NCBI GenBank assembly: GCA_021793575.1
Contig: JAJYSM010000013.1
Location: 16,469-61,479, forward strand
DNA: 45,011 nucleotides
Direction of reading: 5' to 3'
Source of the DNA: Pseudomonadota bacterium
GTDB taxonomy: Bacteria > Pseudomonadota > Gammaproteobacteria > Xanthomonadales > Rhodanobacteraceae
How positions within the stretch are numbered: the stretch's first letter is position 1; every line of letters begins with the position of its first letter. The notes under the pieces were generated by a model that saw nothing but the letters and a program-made list of their open reading frames with translations, was not told where the DNA came from and searched no databases. Below are positions 7,421 through 15,938 of this stretch, piece by piece. The position numbers and the translations under genes were made by a program.

Positions 7421-8493
7421 AGTTTCTCTTCGTCGGCACCAATCCCGAGAACACCGGCGCGGCCAGCCATTTCGTGGCGCTGGCGCAGGCGCTGGTCGAG
7501 GCCGGCCATCCGGTGAGCGCCGTGGTCTACCCGGACGGCCTGATCGCGCAGGGGCTGACTGATTCCGGCGTGCGCCTGTATCCGGCCAAGTTTCGCAACG
7601 TGCTGGACCTGCGTGGTTATGCCGCCGTGTTCAAGGCCGCCCGCGATCTGCGGCCGGACTGGCTGGTGGGCAATTTCGGCAAGGAATACTGGCCGCTGAT
7701 CCTGGCCAGCCGGCTGCTGCGCGTGCCGGTGGCGTTGTTCCGCCACCGCACGCCGGCGATGGGTGCGCTGTCCGGCTACCTGATACCGCGACTGGCGCAG
7801 CGCTTTTTCGCCGTCTCCCGCTACGCGCGCCAGGCCTACCTCGACCGCGGCGTGCCGCCTGCGCTGGTGCGCGTGCTGTACAACCCGGTGAACACCCGGC
7901 TGTGCCGCCCCGATGCACAGCGGCGCAGCGCGATCCGGCGTGAGCTGGGCATCGCCGAGGACGCCATCGTGCTGGGTTACTTTGGCCGCATCCACGGCGG
8001 CAAGGGCTGCTTCACCCTGCTCGATGCGGCCAATCAGGCGATGCTGCGCGAACCCCGGCTGCACTGCCTGTGGCTCGGCGACGGTCCTGGTGCGGCGCAG
8101 CTGCGCGAGCAGATCGCCAGCGGGCCGGCAGCGGCACGGCACCACCTGCCCGGCTGGATCCACGACGTACACCCGTATTACAGCGCCATCTCGATGCTCG
8201 CGTTTCCCTCGATCGCGCCGGAAACCTTCGGCCGCGTGTCGATCGAGGCACAGGCAAGCGGCGTGCCGGTGCTTGGCAGCGCTGTCGGCGGCGTGCCGGA
8301 AACGCTGGCCGCCGGCGTCAGCGGGCTGCTGCTGCCGCCGGGCGAGGTGGCGCCGTGGCGCGATGCGATCCTGGCGCTGTGCGACCCGGTCCGGCGCGAG
8401 CCGATGGGCGCGGCGGCGCGCGAGTTCGTGCAGCAGCATTTCAGCACCGGTGTGATCGCCGACGAGTTCGTGCGGATACTTTCGGACGGCTAG
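7417..8493 (+). CDS. Glycosyltransferase family 4 (group 1), LPS region
   Basis: A 358-residue GT-B fold glycosyltransferase. The N-terminal domain begins MKFLFVGTNPENTGAASHFV (acceptor-side glycine loop). The C-terminal domain carries the donor-binding region: LGYFGRIHGGKGCFTLLDA (about residues 187-205), LWLGDGPGA, PGWIHDV, then the EX7E segment SIAPETFGRVSIEAQASGVPV and GGVPETL. It probably adds a core or O-chain sugar at the cytoplasmic face; donor and acceptor cannot be read. It starts with GTG at 7417, inside the stop of the deacetylase. Its TAG stop shares the tetranucleotide CTAG (8490-8493) with the stop of the convergent family-2 gene, leaving no room for a terminator. Confidence 0.88.
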   Translation: MKFLFVGTNPENTGAASHFVALAQALVEAGHPVSAVVYPDGLIAQGLTDSGVRLYPAKFRNVLDLRGYAAVFKAARDLRPDWLVGNFGKEYWPLILASRLLRVPVALFRHRTPAMGALSGYLIPRLAQRFFAVSRYARQAYLDRGVPPALVRVLYNPVNTRLCRPDAQRRSAIRRELGIAEDAIVLGYFGRIHGGKGCFTLLDAANQAMLREPRLHCLWLGDGPGAAQLREQIASGPAAARHHLPGWIHDVHPYYSAISMLAFPSIAPETFGRVSIEAQASGVPVLGSAVGGVPETLAAGVSGLLLPPGEVAPWRDAILALCDPVRREPMGAAAREFVQQHFSTGVIADEFVRILSDG

Positions 8494-9287
8494 CCGTCCA
8501 TACGGCTCTTTTCTGCCTTGCGCTGGCGGCGCTGCGCCTCGTGCAGCTTGGCATACTTCAGAAAGACATAGAACGCGCCGACGACGCTGGCGATGAAGCC
8601 GGCCGAACCGTTGAGGAAGTAGCGCTTGGCGAGGTACTGGCGCAGAAAGAAGAACGGCGGATAGACCACCATGCGCAGACCGGCGAGGCGCTGGCGCCGG
8701 CGCAGCTTGTGCGCCACCAGCGCGCTGCTGTAGCGATTGATCCGGCTGACCCGGCCGGCGATGTCGGGATCGCTGTCGTTGACGAAGTCGGCCCGCCACA
8801 GCGTCTTCACCGGGCCGTCCAGCTCCATCGCCGAGTGGATCTCGACGTCGTTCATGCGGCCGCGCCGGCGGTCGTACAGGCGCAGGTGGGCGTTGCGCCA
8901 GCTCAGCGGGTGCTGCACCGTCCAGAACATCCGCTCGCGCCGCGGCAGCCGGAAACCGGCGTGGCGCGGCGCCACCAGCGCCCGCTCGATCACCGCGCGG
9001 CTGGCGGGGGAGAGGACTTCGTCGGCATCCAGATTGAGGATCCAGTCGTGATTGGCCAGCGCGATCGCGCGCTGCTTCTGCGGGCCGAACTCATCGAACG
9101 GATGCACCGCCACGCGGGCGCCGTGCCGCTGCGCGATCGCCACGGTGTCGTCGGTGGAACCGGAGTCGAGCACCACGATCTCGTCGGCCCAGTCCACCTG
9201 GCGCAGGCAGGCGTCCAGCGTGTCGGCATTGTTGAGGGTGATCACCACCACCGACAGCGGTTCGCGCGGCGTCGGCTCAGGCGTCAT
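8490..9287 (-). CDS. Glycosyltransferase family 2, WaaE/KdtX-like
   Basis: A 265-residue GT-A glycosyltransferase. LSVVVITLNNADTLDACLRQV opens the nucleotide-binding fold, followed by ADEIVVLDSGSTDDTVAIA and the metal-binding DxD-type ILNLDADEVLS (about residues 85-95). The sequence WRNAHLRLYDR, then VEIHSAME, and the C-terminal hydrophobic and basic region (YPPFFFLRQYLAKRYFLNG) are typical of the WaaE/KdtX subgroup that adds a beta-1,4-glucose to core heptose. Exact specificity is inferred. The start is the ATG at 9287, which overlaps the end of the upstream O-antigen-ligase-like gene by 11 bp, so both belong to one minus-strand operon. Its stop overlaps the plus-strand glycosyltransferase stop. 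Confidence 0.88.
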   Translation of the reverse strand: MTPEPTPREPLSVVVITLNNADTLDACLRQVDWADEIVVLDSGSTDDTVAIAQRHGARVAVHPFDEFGPQKQRAIALANHDWILNLDADEVLSPASRAVIERALVAPRHAGFRLPRRERMFWTVQHPLSWRNAHLRLYDRRRGRMNDVEIHSAMELDGPVKTLWRADFVNDSDPDIAGRVSRINRYSSALVAHKLRRRQRLAGLRMVVYPPFFFLRQYLAKRYFLNGSAGFIASVVGAFYVFLKYAKLHEAQRRQRKAEKSRMDG

Positions 9288-10569
9288 CGGCAGCCCCGCG
9301 ATCCATGCCCCCCGGCGCCTCCGCCGGCAGCACAAACAGACTCGCGCACCACAGCCCGAGCAGCCACGCGAACAGCAGCCCCCACCAGGCCGAATAGAAG
9401 GCCAGATGGGTGTTCAACGGAAACAGCATCACGCCCAGCGCCAGCGTGGCCGGGAACGCCCGCGTGCGCGCCGCCGCGCCCACCCGCCGCCACGCCCGCA
9501 GCGCCAGCGCCACGCCGGCCAGCCACAGCAGCAGGCCGATTGCGCCGGTCTCGGTGAGGATCTCCAGCACAATCTGGTGCGCGTGGCAGGCGCCCTCGCC
9601 CACGCCACACGATTCGGCGATCAGGAAGTGATCGTTGGGCGGCACGTAATGCGGGTACGCATAGCGAAAGCCGCGCACGCCGACGCCGTTGATGGGATGC
9701 GCCGCGATCATCTTCAGGCTGGCGTGCCAGATGTCGAGGCGGCCGCTGAGCGCGGTGTTGATGGAGTGATCGGTGCCGTGCAGCGCCAGCAGGGTGCGGT
9801 CCATCCGGTCCTGGAAGCGGGTGGAGGTTTTCCACGCGATGCCGCCAGCCAGCGCCATCAGCAGCCCCGCGATCACGCACAGACCAACAAAACGCCGCGG
9901 CGAGCTCGCCTCGCGCCAGGCGAAGCCCAGCGCCACCAGGCCGTAGCACAGCCAGGCGGCGCGCGAACCGGCCAGCAGCACCGGCCCCAGCACTAGCGCG
10001 AAGGCAATCAGCAAACCGGGTCGGCCCCCATGCCGCCGCGCCGCCCACAGGGCAAACGGCGACAGCACCGCCAGGCTCGGCCCCAACTTGAGATGGGTCG
10101 CGCCGAAGATGCCGGAGATGCGCTCGGCCTGGGCGTGGCCGCCCAGGCTCCAGCCGGTCAGCGCCTGCACCCATGCGTCGACGACCCACAGCGCCAGCAC
10201 CAGTGCGACGGCGACATACAGCGCCTGCAGCTTGCTGTCGCGACGGATCGCGAAGCAGGCGTACAGGCCCAGCGGCACGTAGCGCAGCAGACCGGCCACA
10301 TCGCCCCAGCTCTTGCCCGGCACGATCGAGTCGAACGCCGACAGCAGCGCGGCCCCGACATACGCCGCCAGCAGCCACAGCAGCAGTCGCGCCCCGGGGT
10401 GCTGACGCAGCGCCTGCGGATCGCGCGCGAACAGCATCACCGTGCCCAGCAGGCACAGCAAGGTACCCAGCTCCGAACTGCGCCCGAACGGCAGCAGCGC
10501 GATCACCAGCCAGAACGGCAGCAGCGGCGAGCGCAGCGCGGCCTTGAGTCGGGTAGCAGCAGAAATCAT
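9277..10569 (-). CDS. O-antigen ligase / polymerase-like membrane protein
   Basis: A 430-residue integral inner membrane protein of the Wzy_C/WaaL family, with roughly 10-12 hydrophobic segments (for example [52 protein letters not shown]). A large periplasmic loop follows about residue 235. It includes the family's HPINGVGVRGFRYAYP (a core WaaL/Wzy motif) and CHAHQIVLEILTETG, where the conserved His lies. WaaL attaches O-antigen to lipid A-core; Wzy polymerises it. The two cannot be separated by sequence, but the position among core glycosyltransferases favours ligase. The start is the ATG at 10569. The upstream glycosyltransferase (stop 10637) is 67 bp away on the same strand. Confidence 0.85.
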   Translation of the reverse strand: MISAATRLKAALRSPLLPFWLVIALLPFGRSSELGTLLCLLGTVMLFARDPQALRQHPGARLLLWLLAAYVGAALLSAFDSIVPGKSWGDVAGLLRYVPLGLYACFAIRRDSKLQALYVAVALVLALWVVDAWVQALTGWSLGGHAQAERISGIFGATHLKLGPSLAVLSPFALWAARRHGGRPGLLIAFALVLGPVLLAGSRAAWLCYGLVALGFAWREASSPRRFVGLCVIAGLLMALAGGIAWKTSTRFQDRMDRTLLALHGTDHSINTALSGRLDIWHASLKMIAAHPINGVGVRGFRYAYPHYVPPNDHFLIAESCGVGEGACHAHQIVLEILTETGAIGLLLWLAGVALALRAWRRVGAAARTRAFPATLALGVMLFPLNTHLAFYSAWWGLLFAWLLGLWCASLFVLPAEAPGGMDRGAADDA

Positions 10570-10636
10570 GGACGAACCGGAGTGGAGGCGACCCGGCATT
10601 GTAGGCGCGCGCGCGGCGGCCGACGCACGCCGCGGC

Positions 10637-11791
10637 TCAGGCCGTGGCGGCCACTTCCTCGTACAGCGCCAGCGTGGCCTGCTGCATGTCGACCAGCCGG
10701 TAGCTCGGCAGCGGCGAGATCGGCGGAGCTACCCGCAGCAGCTCGGCGGCGCGTTCCACCAGCCGCTCGCGATCGCCCGGCGGCACGCGGCCGGCCGGAT
10801 ACAGCTCGGCCAGCAGCTCGCCGACGCCGCCGTGCGCGTAGCCGAGCACCGGCCGGCACAGCGACAGCGCCTCCACCACGGTGCGGCCGAACGATTCGGG
10901 CTTGTTCGACAGTTGCAGGATCAGGGTGGATATCGCGTAGATGTCGCGGATGTCGCTGCGCGCTGGCGTCAGCACCACCTGCGAAGTCACTCCGCGCAGG
11001 CGGATCAGCTCATGCAGCTCGGCCAGGTAGGCTTCTCGGCCAGGCTCGATCGCGCCCAGCAGCAGCAGCCGCGCCTCGATGCCGCGACGCTTGAGATCGG
11101 CCAGCAGCTCGATCGCATCGTGATGGCCTTTCAACCGCGTGCCGCGCGCCGGCAGGGTCAGCAGCGGTGCGCCGGCGAGGGCCGGATACTCGGCCAGAAA
11201 CGCCCTCTGCCACGCCTCGTCGGGCCGGTGGCCATAGGGAAACGCGGCCGGGTCGATGCCGCGCGGAATCACCCGCACGCGGGCCGGCTCCAGCCAGGGG
11301 TAATGGCTGAGGGCGTAATCGCGCATGGTCTGCGAAACCGCAATCACCCGCTCGCCGCGCAGCAGAATCGCGCTGTAGCGCCCGGGCGAATTGAGCCCAT
11401 GCACAGTGGTGACGAAATGTGGCCGCGGCGTCATCCCCTTCACCGCCCACCAGCCCAGCCACCCCGGCAGCCGTGAACGGGCGTGCACGATGTCGGGCTG
11501 GAGTTCGCGCAGCACCCGCCGCAAGGCCCCGAGCCGAGCCAGCGTGCGCAGCGATTTTCGCCCGAGGTCGAGCGGCACATGCTCGCTGCCCTCCGCCTGC
11601 AGCTGGTCGACCAGCCGCCCACCGGCCGAGATCACCACCGAACGGTGGCCGGCCTGCACCAGCGCACGGGCGATTTCCAGCACCGAGCGCTCCGCGCCGC
11701 CCGAGTTCAGCGCAGGGATCAGTTGAACCACCGTCAACAGCTTGGCGGGCGCAACAATGCTGGACATGAGCTCGGGACTGGTGGCTTTCAT
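10637..11791 (-). CDS. Glycosyltransferase family 4 (group 1), LPS core or O-chain
   Basis: A 384-residue GT-B glycosyltransferase. The N-terminal loop LTVVQLIPALNSGGAERSVLE is the classic acceptor-side motif of family 4. IVHARSRLPGWLG is followed by HFVTTVHGLNS. The donor domain has LTLPARGTRLKGHHDAIELL, LLLLGAIEPG and the EX7E region NKPESFGRTVVEALSLCRPVLGYA. The start is ambiguous: ATG at 11791 (chosen), ATG at 11767 just before the conserved fold, or TTG at 11803. None has a clear ribosome site. It is likely first in the operon running into the ligase and the WaaE-like gene. Substrates are unknown. Confidence 0.87.
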   Translation of the reverse strand: MKATSPELMSSIVAPAKLLTVVQLIPALNSGGAERSVLEIARALVQAGHRSVVISAGGRLVDQLQAEGSEHVPLDLGRKSLRTLARLGALRRVLRELQPDIVHARSRLPGWLGWWAVKGMTPRPHFVTTVHGLNSPGRYSAILLRGERVIAVSQTMRDYALSHYPWLEPARVRVIPRGIDPAAFPYGHRPDEAWQRAFLAEYPALAGAPLLTLPARGTRLKGHHDAIELLADLKRRGIEARLLLLGAIEPGREAYLAELHELIRLRGVTSQVVLTPARSDIRDIYAISTLILQLSNKPESFGRTVVEALSLCRPVLGYAHGGVGELLAELYPAGRVPPGDRERLVERAAELLRVAPPISPLPSYRLVDMQQATLALYEEVAATA

Positions 11792-11844
11792 CACTGCTGG
11801 CAAGCAAAAACAGTGCCGCAGTTCACATTATTGACGGTAAAGGG

Positions 11845-12054
11845 TCAGTTGCGCAGCACGTAACGCGCGCCGCAGTAGGCGCAGGTTGACTCGCCGCCGT
11901 CATCGACGATCGGCAGATAGACCTTCGGGTGTGAATTCCACAGTGCCATGCCGGGCATCGGGCACGACAGCGGGAGGTCGGCGCGCGTCACTTCATAACG
12001 ATTTTCGGCATTGGCCGGCACCAGCGGCACGGCCGCGGAAAGGGAATGCGACAT
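11845..12054 (-). CDS. Small CHCC zinc-finger protein
   Basis: A 69-residue protein of the zf-CHCC family (related to the zinc-binding NDUFS6 fold). The ligand set is visible as C31 in DLPLSCP, H42 in WNSHPKVYL, and C58 with C61 in CAYCGARY. Bacterial members are small, conserved and of unknown function, commonly encoded near envelope or metabolic genes in Xanthomonadales. It lies upstream of the glycosyltransferase operon on the same strand, with a gap of only 40-55 bp, so co-transcription is likely. There is no signal peptide, so it is presumably cytoplasmic. Confidence 0.85.
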   Translation of the reverse strand: MSHSLSAAVPLVPANAENRYEVTRADLPLSCPMPGMALWNSHPKVYLPIVDDGGESTCAYCGARYVLRN

Positions 12055-12247
12055 CGGCAGACTCCAGACTGGACAGATGGCTCCCGATGGTAGCAGGCTG
12101 CGAGCTTCCGTCGGGGGGGGCGGAAGGCAGTCGGAATTTCGACCACGGCATCAGCCCGTCGGGATTTGCGCGGGCTCGGTCACGGGGCAGACATTTCATC
12201 CTCAGCCCGGCGTCATGCACCGGGGCAACCGTCTACGGGAGCAGACC

Positions 12248-13513
12248 ATGGATTCCGCAAAAATCATCGAACGCGTCAGGGCGATCCTGACCACGCCCAA
12301 GACCGAATGGCCGATCGCTGCGGCCGAGCCGGCCACGGTGGGCGGCCTGTATGCCGGCTATATCGCCATCATCGCCGCGCTGCCGGTCATCGGCCGCTTC
12401 ATCAAGAGCACCCTGATCGGCTCCAGCTTCCTCGGCGTGACCGTGCGCGCGCCGATCGGCAGCGGCATTACGGGCATGGTGCTGCAATACGTGCTGTCGC
12501 TGGTACTGGTCTACGTGATGGCGCTGATCATCCATGCGCTGGCACCGACCTTCGGCGGCCAGAAGGACATGGTGCAGTCGCTCAAGACGGTTGCCTATGC
12601 GTGGACCGCCAGCTGGATCGCCGGCATGGCGGTGATCGTGCCGTGGCTGGGCATGCTGGTGGTGATCGCCGGTGGCATCTACAGCATCTACCTGCTGTAC
12701 CTGGGTCTGCCGCACACCATGAAGTGTCCGCCGGACAAGGCTGGCGGCTACACCGCGGTGAGCATCGTGATCGCCATCGTGCTGAGCTGGATCATCGGCT
12801 TGATCGTGGCCGGCGTGATCGGCACCGCGGTGCTCGGTGGCGCCGCGATCGGTGCCTTGCCGATCAGCAGCGACAGTGGCAACGCGGTCACGGTGGATGG
12901 CAACAGCGCGCTTGGCAAGCTTGCCGCCATCGGCCAGCGGGCCGAACAGGCCAGCAAGGAGTTGGAAGCCGCGCAGCGGTCCGGTGACACCAAGGCGCAA
13001 TCCGCCGCGATGGGCAAGATGATGGGTGCGGTATCGGGCACCAACGGCAGCGTCGAGGCGCTGGCTCCCGATCAGATCAAGACCTTTCTGCCGGAAAGCC
13101 TGGGCAGCCTCAAGCGCACCAGCATCTCCGCCCAGCGCAACAACGCGATGGGCATGCAAGTCTCCGATGCCACCGCGGAATACAGCAATGGTGGTCGCCA
13201 GCAGATCTCGCTGGAAGTGACCGATACCGGCGGCGCGAAGGGCTTCGTGGCGATGGCGGCCGCGATGGCGCCGGAGGAGGAGAAGCAGACCGACCATGGC
13301 TATGAAAAAACCTATACCGCCGACGGTCGCATGATCCACGAACAGTGGGACACCCGGTCCGGATATGGCGAATACAGCGTGGTGCTCGGCCAGCGCTTCA
13401 CGGTCAAGGCGAACGGCCATGCCGACAACATCGACCAGCTCAAGCAGGCCGTCGCCAGCGTCGATCTGGCCAAACTGGAATCGATGAAGGATGCCGGCGT
13501 GAAATCGAACTGA
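12248..13513 (+). CDS. YIP1-family membrane protein with a long soluble C-terminal domain
   Basis: 421 residues. The N-terminal part (about 1-215) matches the YIP1/YIPF-like membrane domain. KIIERVRAILTTPKTEWP is the cytoplasmic lead, followed by five hydrophobic segments: GGLYAGYIAIIAALPVIG, MVLQYVLSLVLVYVMALII, WTASWIAGMAVIVPWLGML with VVIAGGIYSIYLLYLGLP, and SIVIAIVLSWIIGLIVAGVIG. The remaining 200 residues are soluble: an Ala/Gln-rich helical piece (225-270), then a beta-rich domain with repeated S/T/N (ISAQRNNAMG, YSNGGRQQISLEVTDTGG). I do not recognise this tail. A role in envelope homeostasis is only a guess. GGGAG lies six bases before the ATG. A strong terminator follows. Confidence 0.75.
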   Translation: MDSAKIIERVRAILTTPKTEWPIAAAEPATVGGLYAGYIAIIAALPVIGRFIKSTLIGSSFLGVTVRAPIGSGITGMVLQYVLSLVLVYVMALIIHALAPTFGGQKDMVQSLKTVAYAWTASWIAGMAVIVPWLGMLVVIAGGIYSIYLLYLGLPHTMKCPPDKAGGYTAVSIVIAIVLSWIIGLIVAGVIGTAVLGGAAIGALPISSDSGNAVTVDGNSALGKLAAIGQRAEQASKELEAAQRSGDTKAQSAAMGKMMGAVSGTNGSVEALAPDQIKTFLPESLGSLKRTSISAQRNNAMGMQVSDATAEYSNGGRQQISLEVTDTGGAKGFVAMAAAMAPEEEKQTDHGYEKTYTADGRMIHEQWDTRSGYGEYSVVLGQRFTVKANGHADNIDQLKQAVASVDLAKLESMKDAGVKSN

Positions 13514-13527
13514 GGCCAGCGTTCACC

Positions 13528-13563
13528 CACCAAAAACGCGCCGGCAACGGCGCGTTTTTGGTG
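13528..13563. terminator. Bidirectional intrinsic terminator
   Basis: A perfect 16-bp stem (13528-13543 with 13548-13563) around the loop GCAA. Each arm contains a five-base A/T run (CAAAAACGCG / CGCGTTTTTG), so it can end transcription of both the YIP1-like gene (plus) and yceI (minus), which converge here. Confidence 0.9.
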
Positions 13564-13576
13564 CCCTTCGCAGTGC

Positions 13577-14185
13577 CTACTTGGCCGCGTCGGCCTTCGG
13601 CACCGAGCCTTCGGTGGTGATGTGGATCGTGATCAGGTCGCTGACCATCGGCACGTAGGCACCGATGCCGAACTCCGAGCGCTTCAGGGTAGCCGTGGCA
13701 TCGAAGCCGATCGACTGCGCCTTGGTCATCGGGTTGATGCCGACCTTGTTGAGCGTGGCGTCCAGCACCACCGGCCTGGTCACGCCATGCACGGTCAGCT
13801 CGCCGGTGACCTTGAACTTGTGGCCGGCCAGCGGCTGCACCCTGGTGCTCTTGAAGGTCACCGCGGGGTATTTGTCGGCGTCGAAGAAGTCGGCCTCCTT
13901 CAGATGCTTGTCCAGCGCCGGCACGTGCGTGTCCAGCAGGGTCAGCGGCAGGGTCACGTCCACGCTGGAGTTGGCCGGATGCTGCTGGTCGAACACCAGC
14001 GTGCCCTGGCCCAGGCCGAGGTCGGCGGTGGGGTTGGAGAAGCCGAAGTGGTTCCAGCTGAACAACACCATCGTGTGGTCAGGGTCGAGCCGATAGGTCA
14101 CCGGGGCGGCCTGGGCGGCGCCGGCATGGATGAGACCGGCGCTGGCGAACAGGACGGCCAGTGCGAGATGTTTGAATGCGCGCAT
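13577..14185 (-). CDS. YceI-family periplasmic lipid-binding protein
   Basis: A 202-residue secreted protein with a Sec signal peptide (residues 1-26, MRAFKHLALAVLFASAGL to AQA, cleaved before APV). The mature part is a YceI lipocalin-like barrel that binds isoprenoid or other amphiphilic molecules. Family features are YRLDPDHTMVLFSWNHFGFS at the start, ADFFDADKYPAVTFKST in the middle, the strand pair FKVTGELTVHGVTRPVVLD, and RSEFGIGAYVPMVSD near the end. The ATG at 14185 has GGAG eight bases upstream; the ATG at 14191 would be only two bases from it. It may form a transcription unit with the nitroreductase gene upstream (gap of about 37 bp). Confidence 0.92.
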   Translation of the reverse strand: MRAFKHLALAVLFASAGLIHAGAAQAAPVTYRLDPDHTMVLFSWNHFGFSNPTADLGLGQGTLVFDQQHPANSSVDVTLPLTLLDTHVPALDKHLKEADFFDADKYPAVTFKSTRVQPLAGHKFKVTGELTVHGVTRPVVLDATLNKVGINPMTKAQSIGFDATATLKRSEFGIGAYVPMVSDLITIHITTEGSVPKADAAK

Positions 14186-14222
14186 GGACATGGCTCCGTG
14201 AAAGGAATGGCAGGGGATGGAT

Positions 14223-14816
14223 TCAGGCGATCGTGCAGGCTTCGTCGAAGGCAAGCCGCGGGCTGCGTGGAAACAGGTTGCGGCTGGCATCGCCGTAACC
14301 GAGGTTGATCAGGAAATTCGACTTCACCGCGGTGCCCGCGAAAAAGGCGGCGTCCACGCCGGCCTGGTCGAAGCCGGACATCGGACCGCAGTCCAGTCCG
14401 ATCGCACGGGCGGCCAGCAGCACATAGGCGCCCTGCAGGGTGCCGTTGCGAAAGGCGGTGGCGTCGATCATCGGCTGGTTGCCCACGAACCAGCTGCGCG
14501 CATCGGCGTGCGGAAACAGCCTCGGCAACTGCTCATAGAACTCGTGATCGGTGGCGATGATCGCGGTCACCGGCGCCTCCATCGTCTTGGCCCGGTTGCC
14601 CTCGGACAGGAACGGCTCCAGCCTGGCCTTGGCCTGCTTCGACTTCACGAACACCACCCGCATCGGCGAGGCGTTGGCGCTGGTCGGGCCGAACTTGGCC
14701 AGGTTGTAGAGCTGGTGCAGCTGCTCGTCGCTGACATCTCGGGGCAGCCACGCGTTGAACGTGCGGGCGTGGCGGAACAGCTGGTCGAGGGCGGACTCGG
14801 AAAGCAACTCGTTCAT
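14223..14816 (-). CDS. Nitroreductase-family protein, RutE/malonic semialdehyde reductase-like
   Basis: A 197-residue FMN-dependent nitroreductase of the RutE/HadB subgroup. Diagnostic pieces are [20 protein letters not shown] at the N-terminus, [22 protein letters not shown], the middle [20 protein letters not shown], and [16 protein letters not shown] with the C-terminal FLINLGYGD. RutE reduces toxic malonic semialdehyde in pyrimidine breakdown, but no other rut genes are here, so the real substrate (a quinone, nitro compound or aldehyde) is open. The start is the ATG at 14816 with AGAGGA six bases upstream. The longer frame to 14849 has no support. Confidence 0.87.
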   Translation of the reverse strand: MNELLSESALDQLFRHARTFNAWLPRDVSDEQLHQLYNLAKFGPTSANASPMRVVFVKSKQAKARLEPFLSEGNRAKTMEAPVTAIIATDHEFYEQLPRLFPHADARSWFVGNQPMIDATAFRNGTLQGAYVLLAARAIGLDCGPMSGFDQAGVDAAFFAGTAVKSNFLINLGYGDASRNLFPRSPRLAFDEACTIA

Positions 14817-14954
14817 GGGTATTCCTCTGCGGCATCGACGCGCCGACAATGGCGCTCAAGCGTGCCAGTGTATAGGTGGGTGCGCAGCGGCAGATCGAGG
14901 CTACGGGGAACGTACTGTGTTCATTGGCGAAACAATCACGCGCCGCCGACGCCC

Positions 14955-15938
14955 ATGCTGAGGCAACCCGGCGAATGCTGGGTGATCACCGATGCCGCCG
15001 CCGGCAACCAGCGCCAGGCGCTGGCGCTGGCGGGGCGCATGCAGATGCCGATGCGCCACCTGGTGCTGGAGCCACGCGCGCCGTGGTCGTGGCTGGCGCC
15101 ACGGCTCAGCCTGGGCGGCCGGCTGGCACTGCCGGTCGCCCAGCGCCCGCTGTTCGCGCCGCCGTGGCCGGCGCTGGCGATCGGCTGCGGCCGCGCCGCG
15201 TCGCTGTTCACGCGGCTGCTGCGCCGGCTGTCAGGGGGCGACTGCCACACCGTGCAGATTCTCGATCCGCGCCTCGACCCGGCGCTGTGGGACAGCGTGA
15301 TCGCCCCCCAGCACGACCGCGTGGTGGGCGCCAACGTGCTGCAGCCGATCGGCTCGCTGCATTCGGTCGACGAGGCGTGGCTGGCCGACGGCCGCGACGC
15401 CTGCCCGGCGCTGGCCGAGCTGCCGCAGCCGCGGGTTGGCGTGCTGCTCGGCGGCGCGCGCCGGGGCATCCCGATGGACGCCAGCTATGCCGCGCAGCTC
15501 GCCGCGCGGCTGCTGGCCCGCCAGCGCGCCGAGGGCGGCAGCCTGCTGGCGATCGCCTCGCGCCGCACCCCGACAGCCGTGATGGAAATCCTGCGCGAGG
15601 CGCTCGCCCACACGCCGCACCTGCTCTGGGCCGGACGCGACGACGGCCGCAATCCCTACCCCGGCGTGCTCGGCTGGGCTGACCGGCTGGTGGTCACGCC
15701 CGATTCGGTGAACATGCTCAGCGAAGCCTGCGCCGTGGGTTGCCCGGTGCACACCTTCGTCAATGCGCCGCTGCCGCCGCGGATCGCCCGCTTTCATCAG
15801 GCGCTGCGCGAGCGCGGACTGCTGCACGAGCTCGACGCCCGCACCGCGGCCACCCAGCCGCCGCTGCGCGAAACCGCCGCGATCGCCAGCGCCGTGCTGG
15901 CGCGGATGCAGGCGCAGCAGGCGCGCCGCGGCGATTAG
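14955..15938 (+). CDS. ELM1-family (DUF1022) GT-B-like protein
   Basis: A 327-residue protein of the family named after plant mitochondrial fission factor ELM1. The opening ECWVITDAAAGNQRQALALAG is the hallmark. QILDPRLDPALWDSVIAPQHD and RVGVLLGGARRGIPM follow, and the C-terminal LVVTPDSVNMLSEACAVGCPVHTF resembles a sugar-nucleotide pocket of GT-B transferases. Bacterial function is not established. It is common next to LPS and lipid A genes, and the fold suggests sugar transfer at the membrane face. The start at 14955 is the first plausible Met before the conserved block. No clear ribosome site is seen. Its TAG stop overlaps the TAA stop of convergent glnE within TTAG (15935-15938). Confidence 0.82.
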   Translation: MLRQPGECWVITDAAAGNQRQALALAGRMQMPMRHLVLEPRAPWSWLAPRLSLGGRLALPVAQRPLFAPPWPALAIGCGRAASLFTRLLRRLSGGDCHTVQILDPRLDPALWDSVIAPQHDRVVGANVLQPIGSLHSVDEAWLADGRDACPALAELPQPRVGVLLGGARRGIPMDASYAAQLAARLLARQRAEGGSLLAIASRRTPTAVMEILREALAHTPHLLWAGRDDGRNPYPGVLGWADRLVVTPDSVNMLSEACAVGCPVHTFVNAPLPPRIARFHQALRERGLLHELDARTAATQPPLRETAAIASAVLARMQAQQARRGD

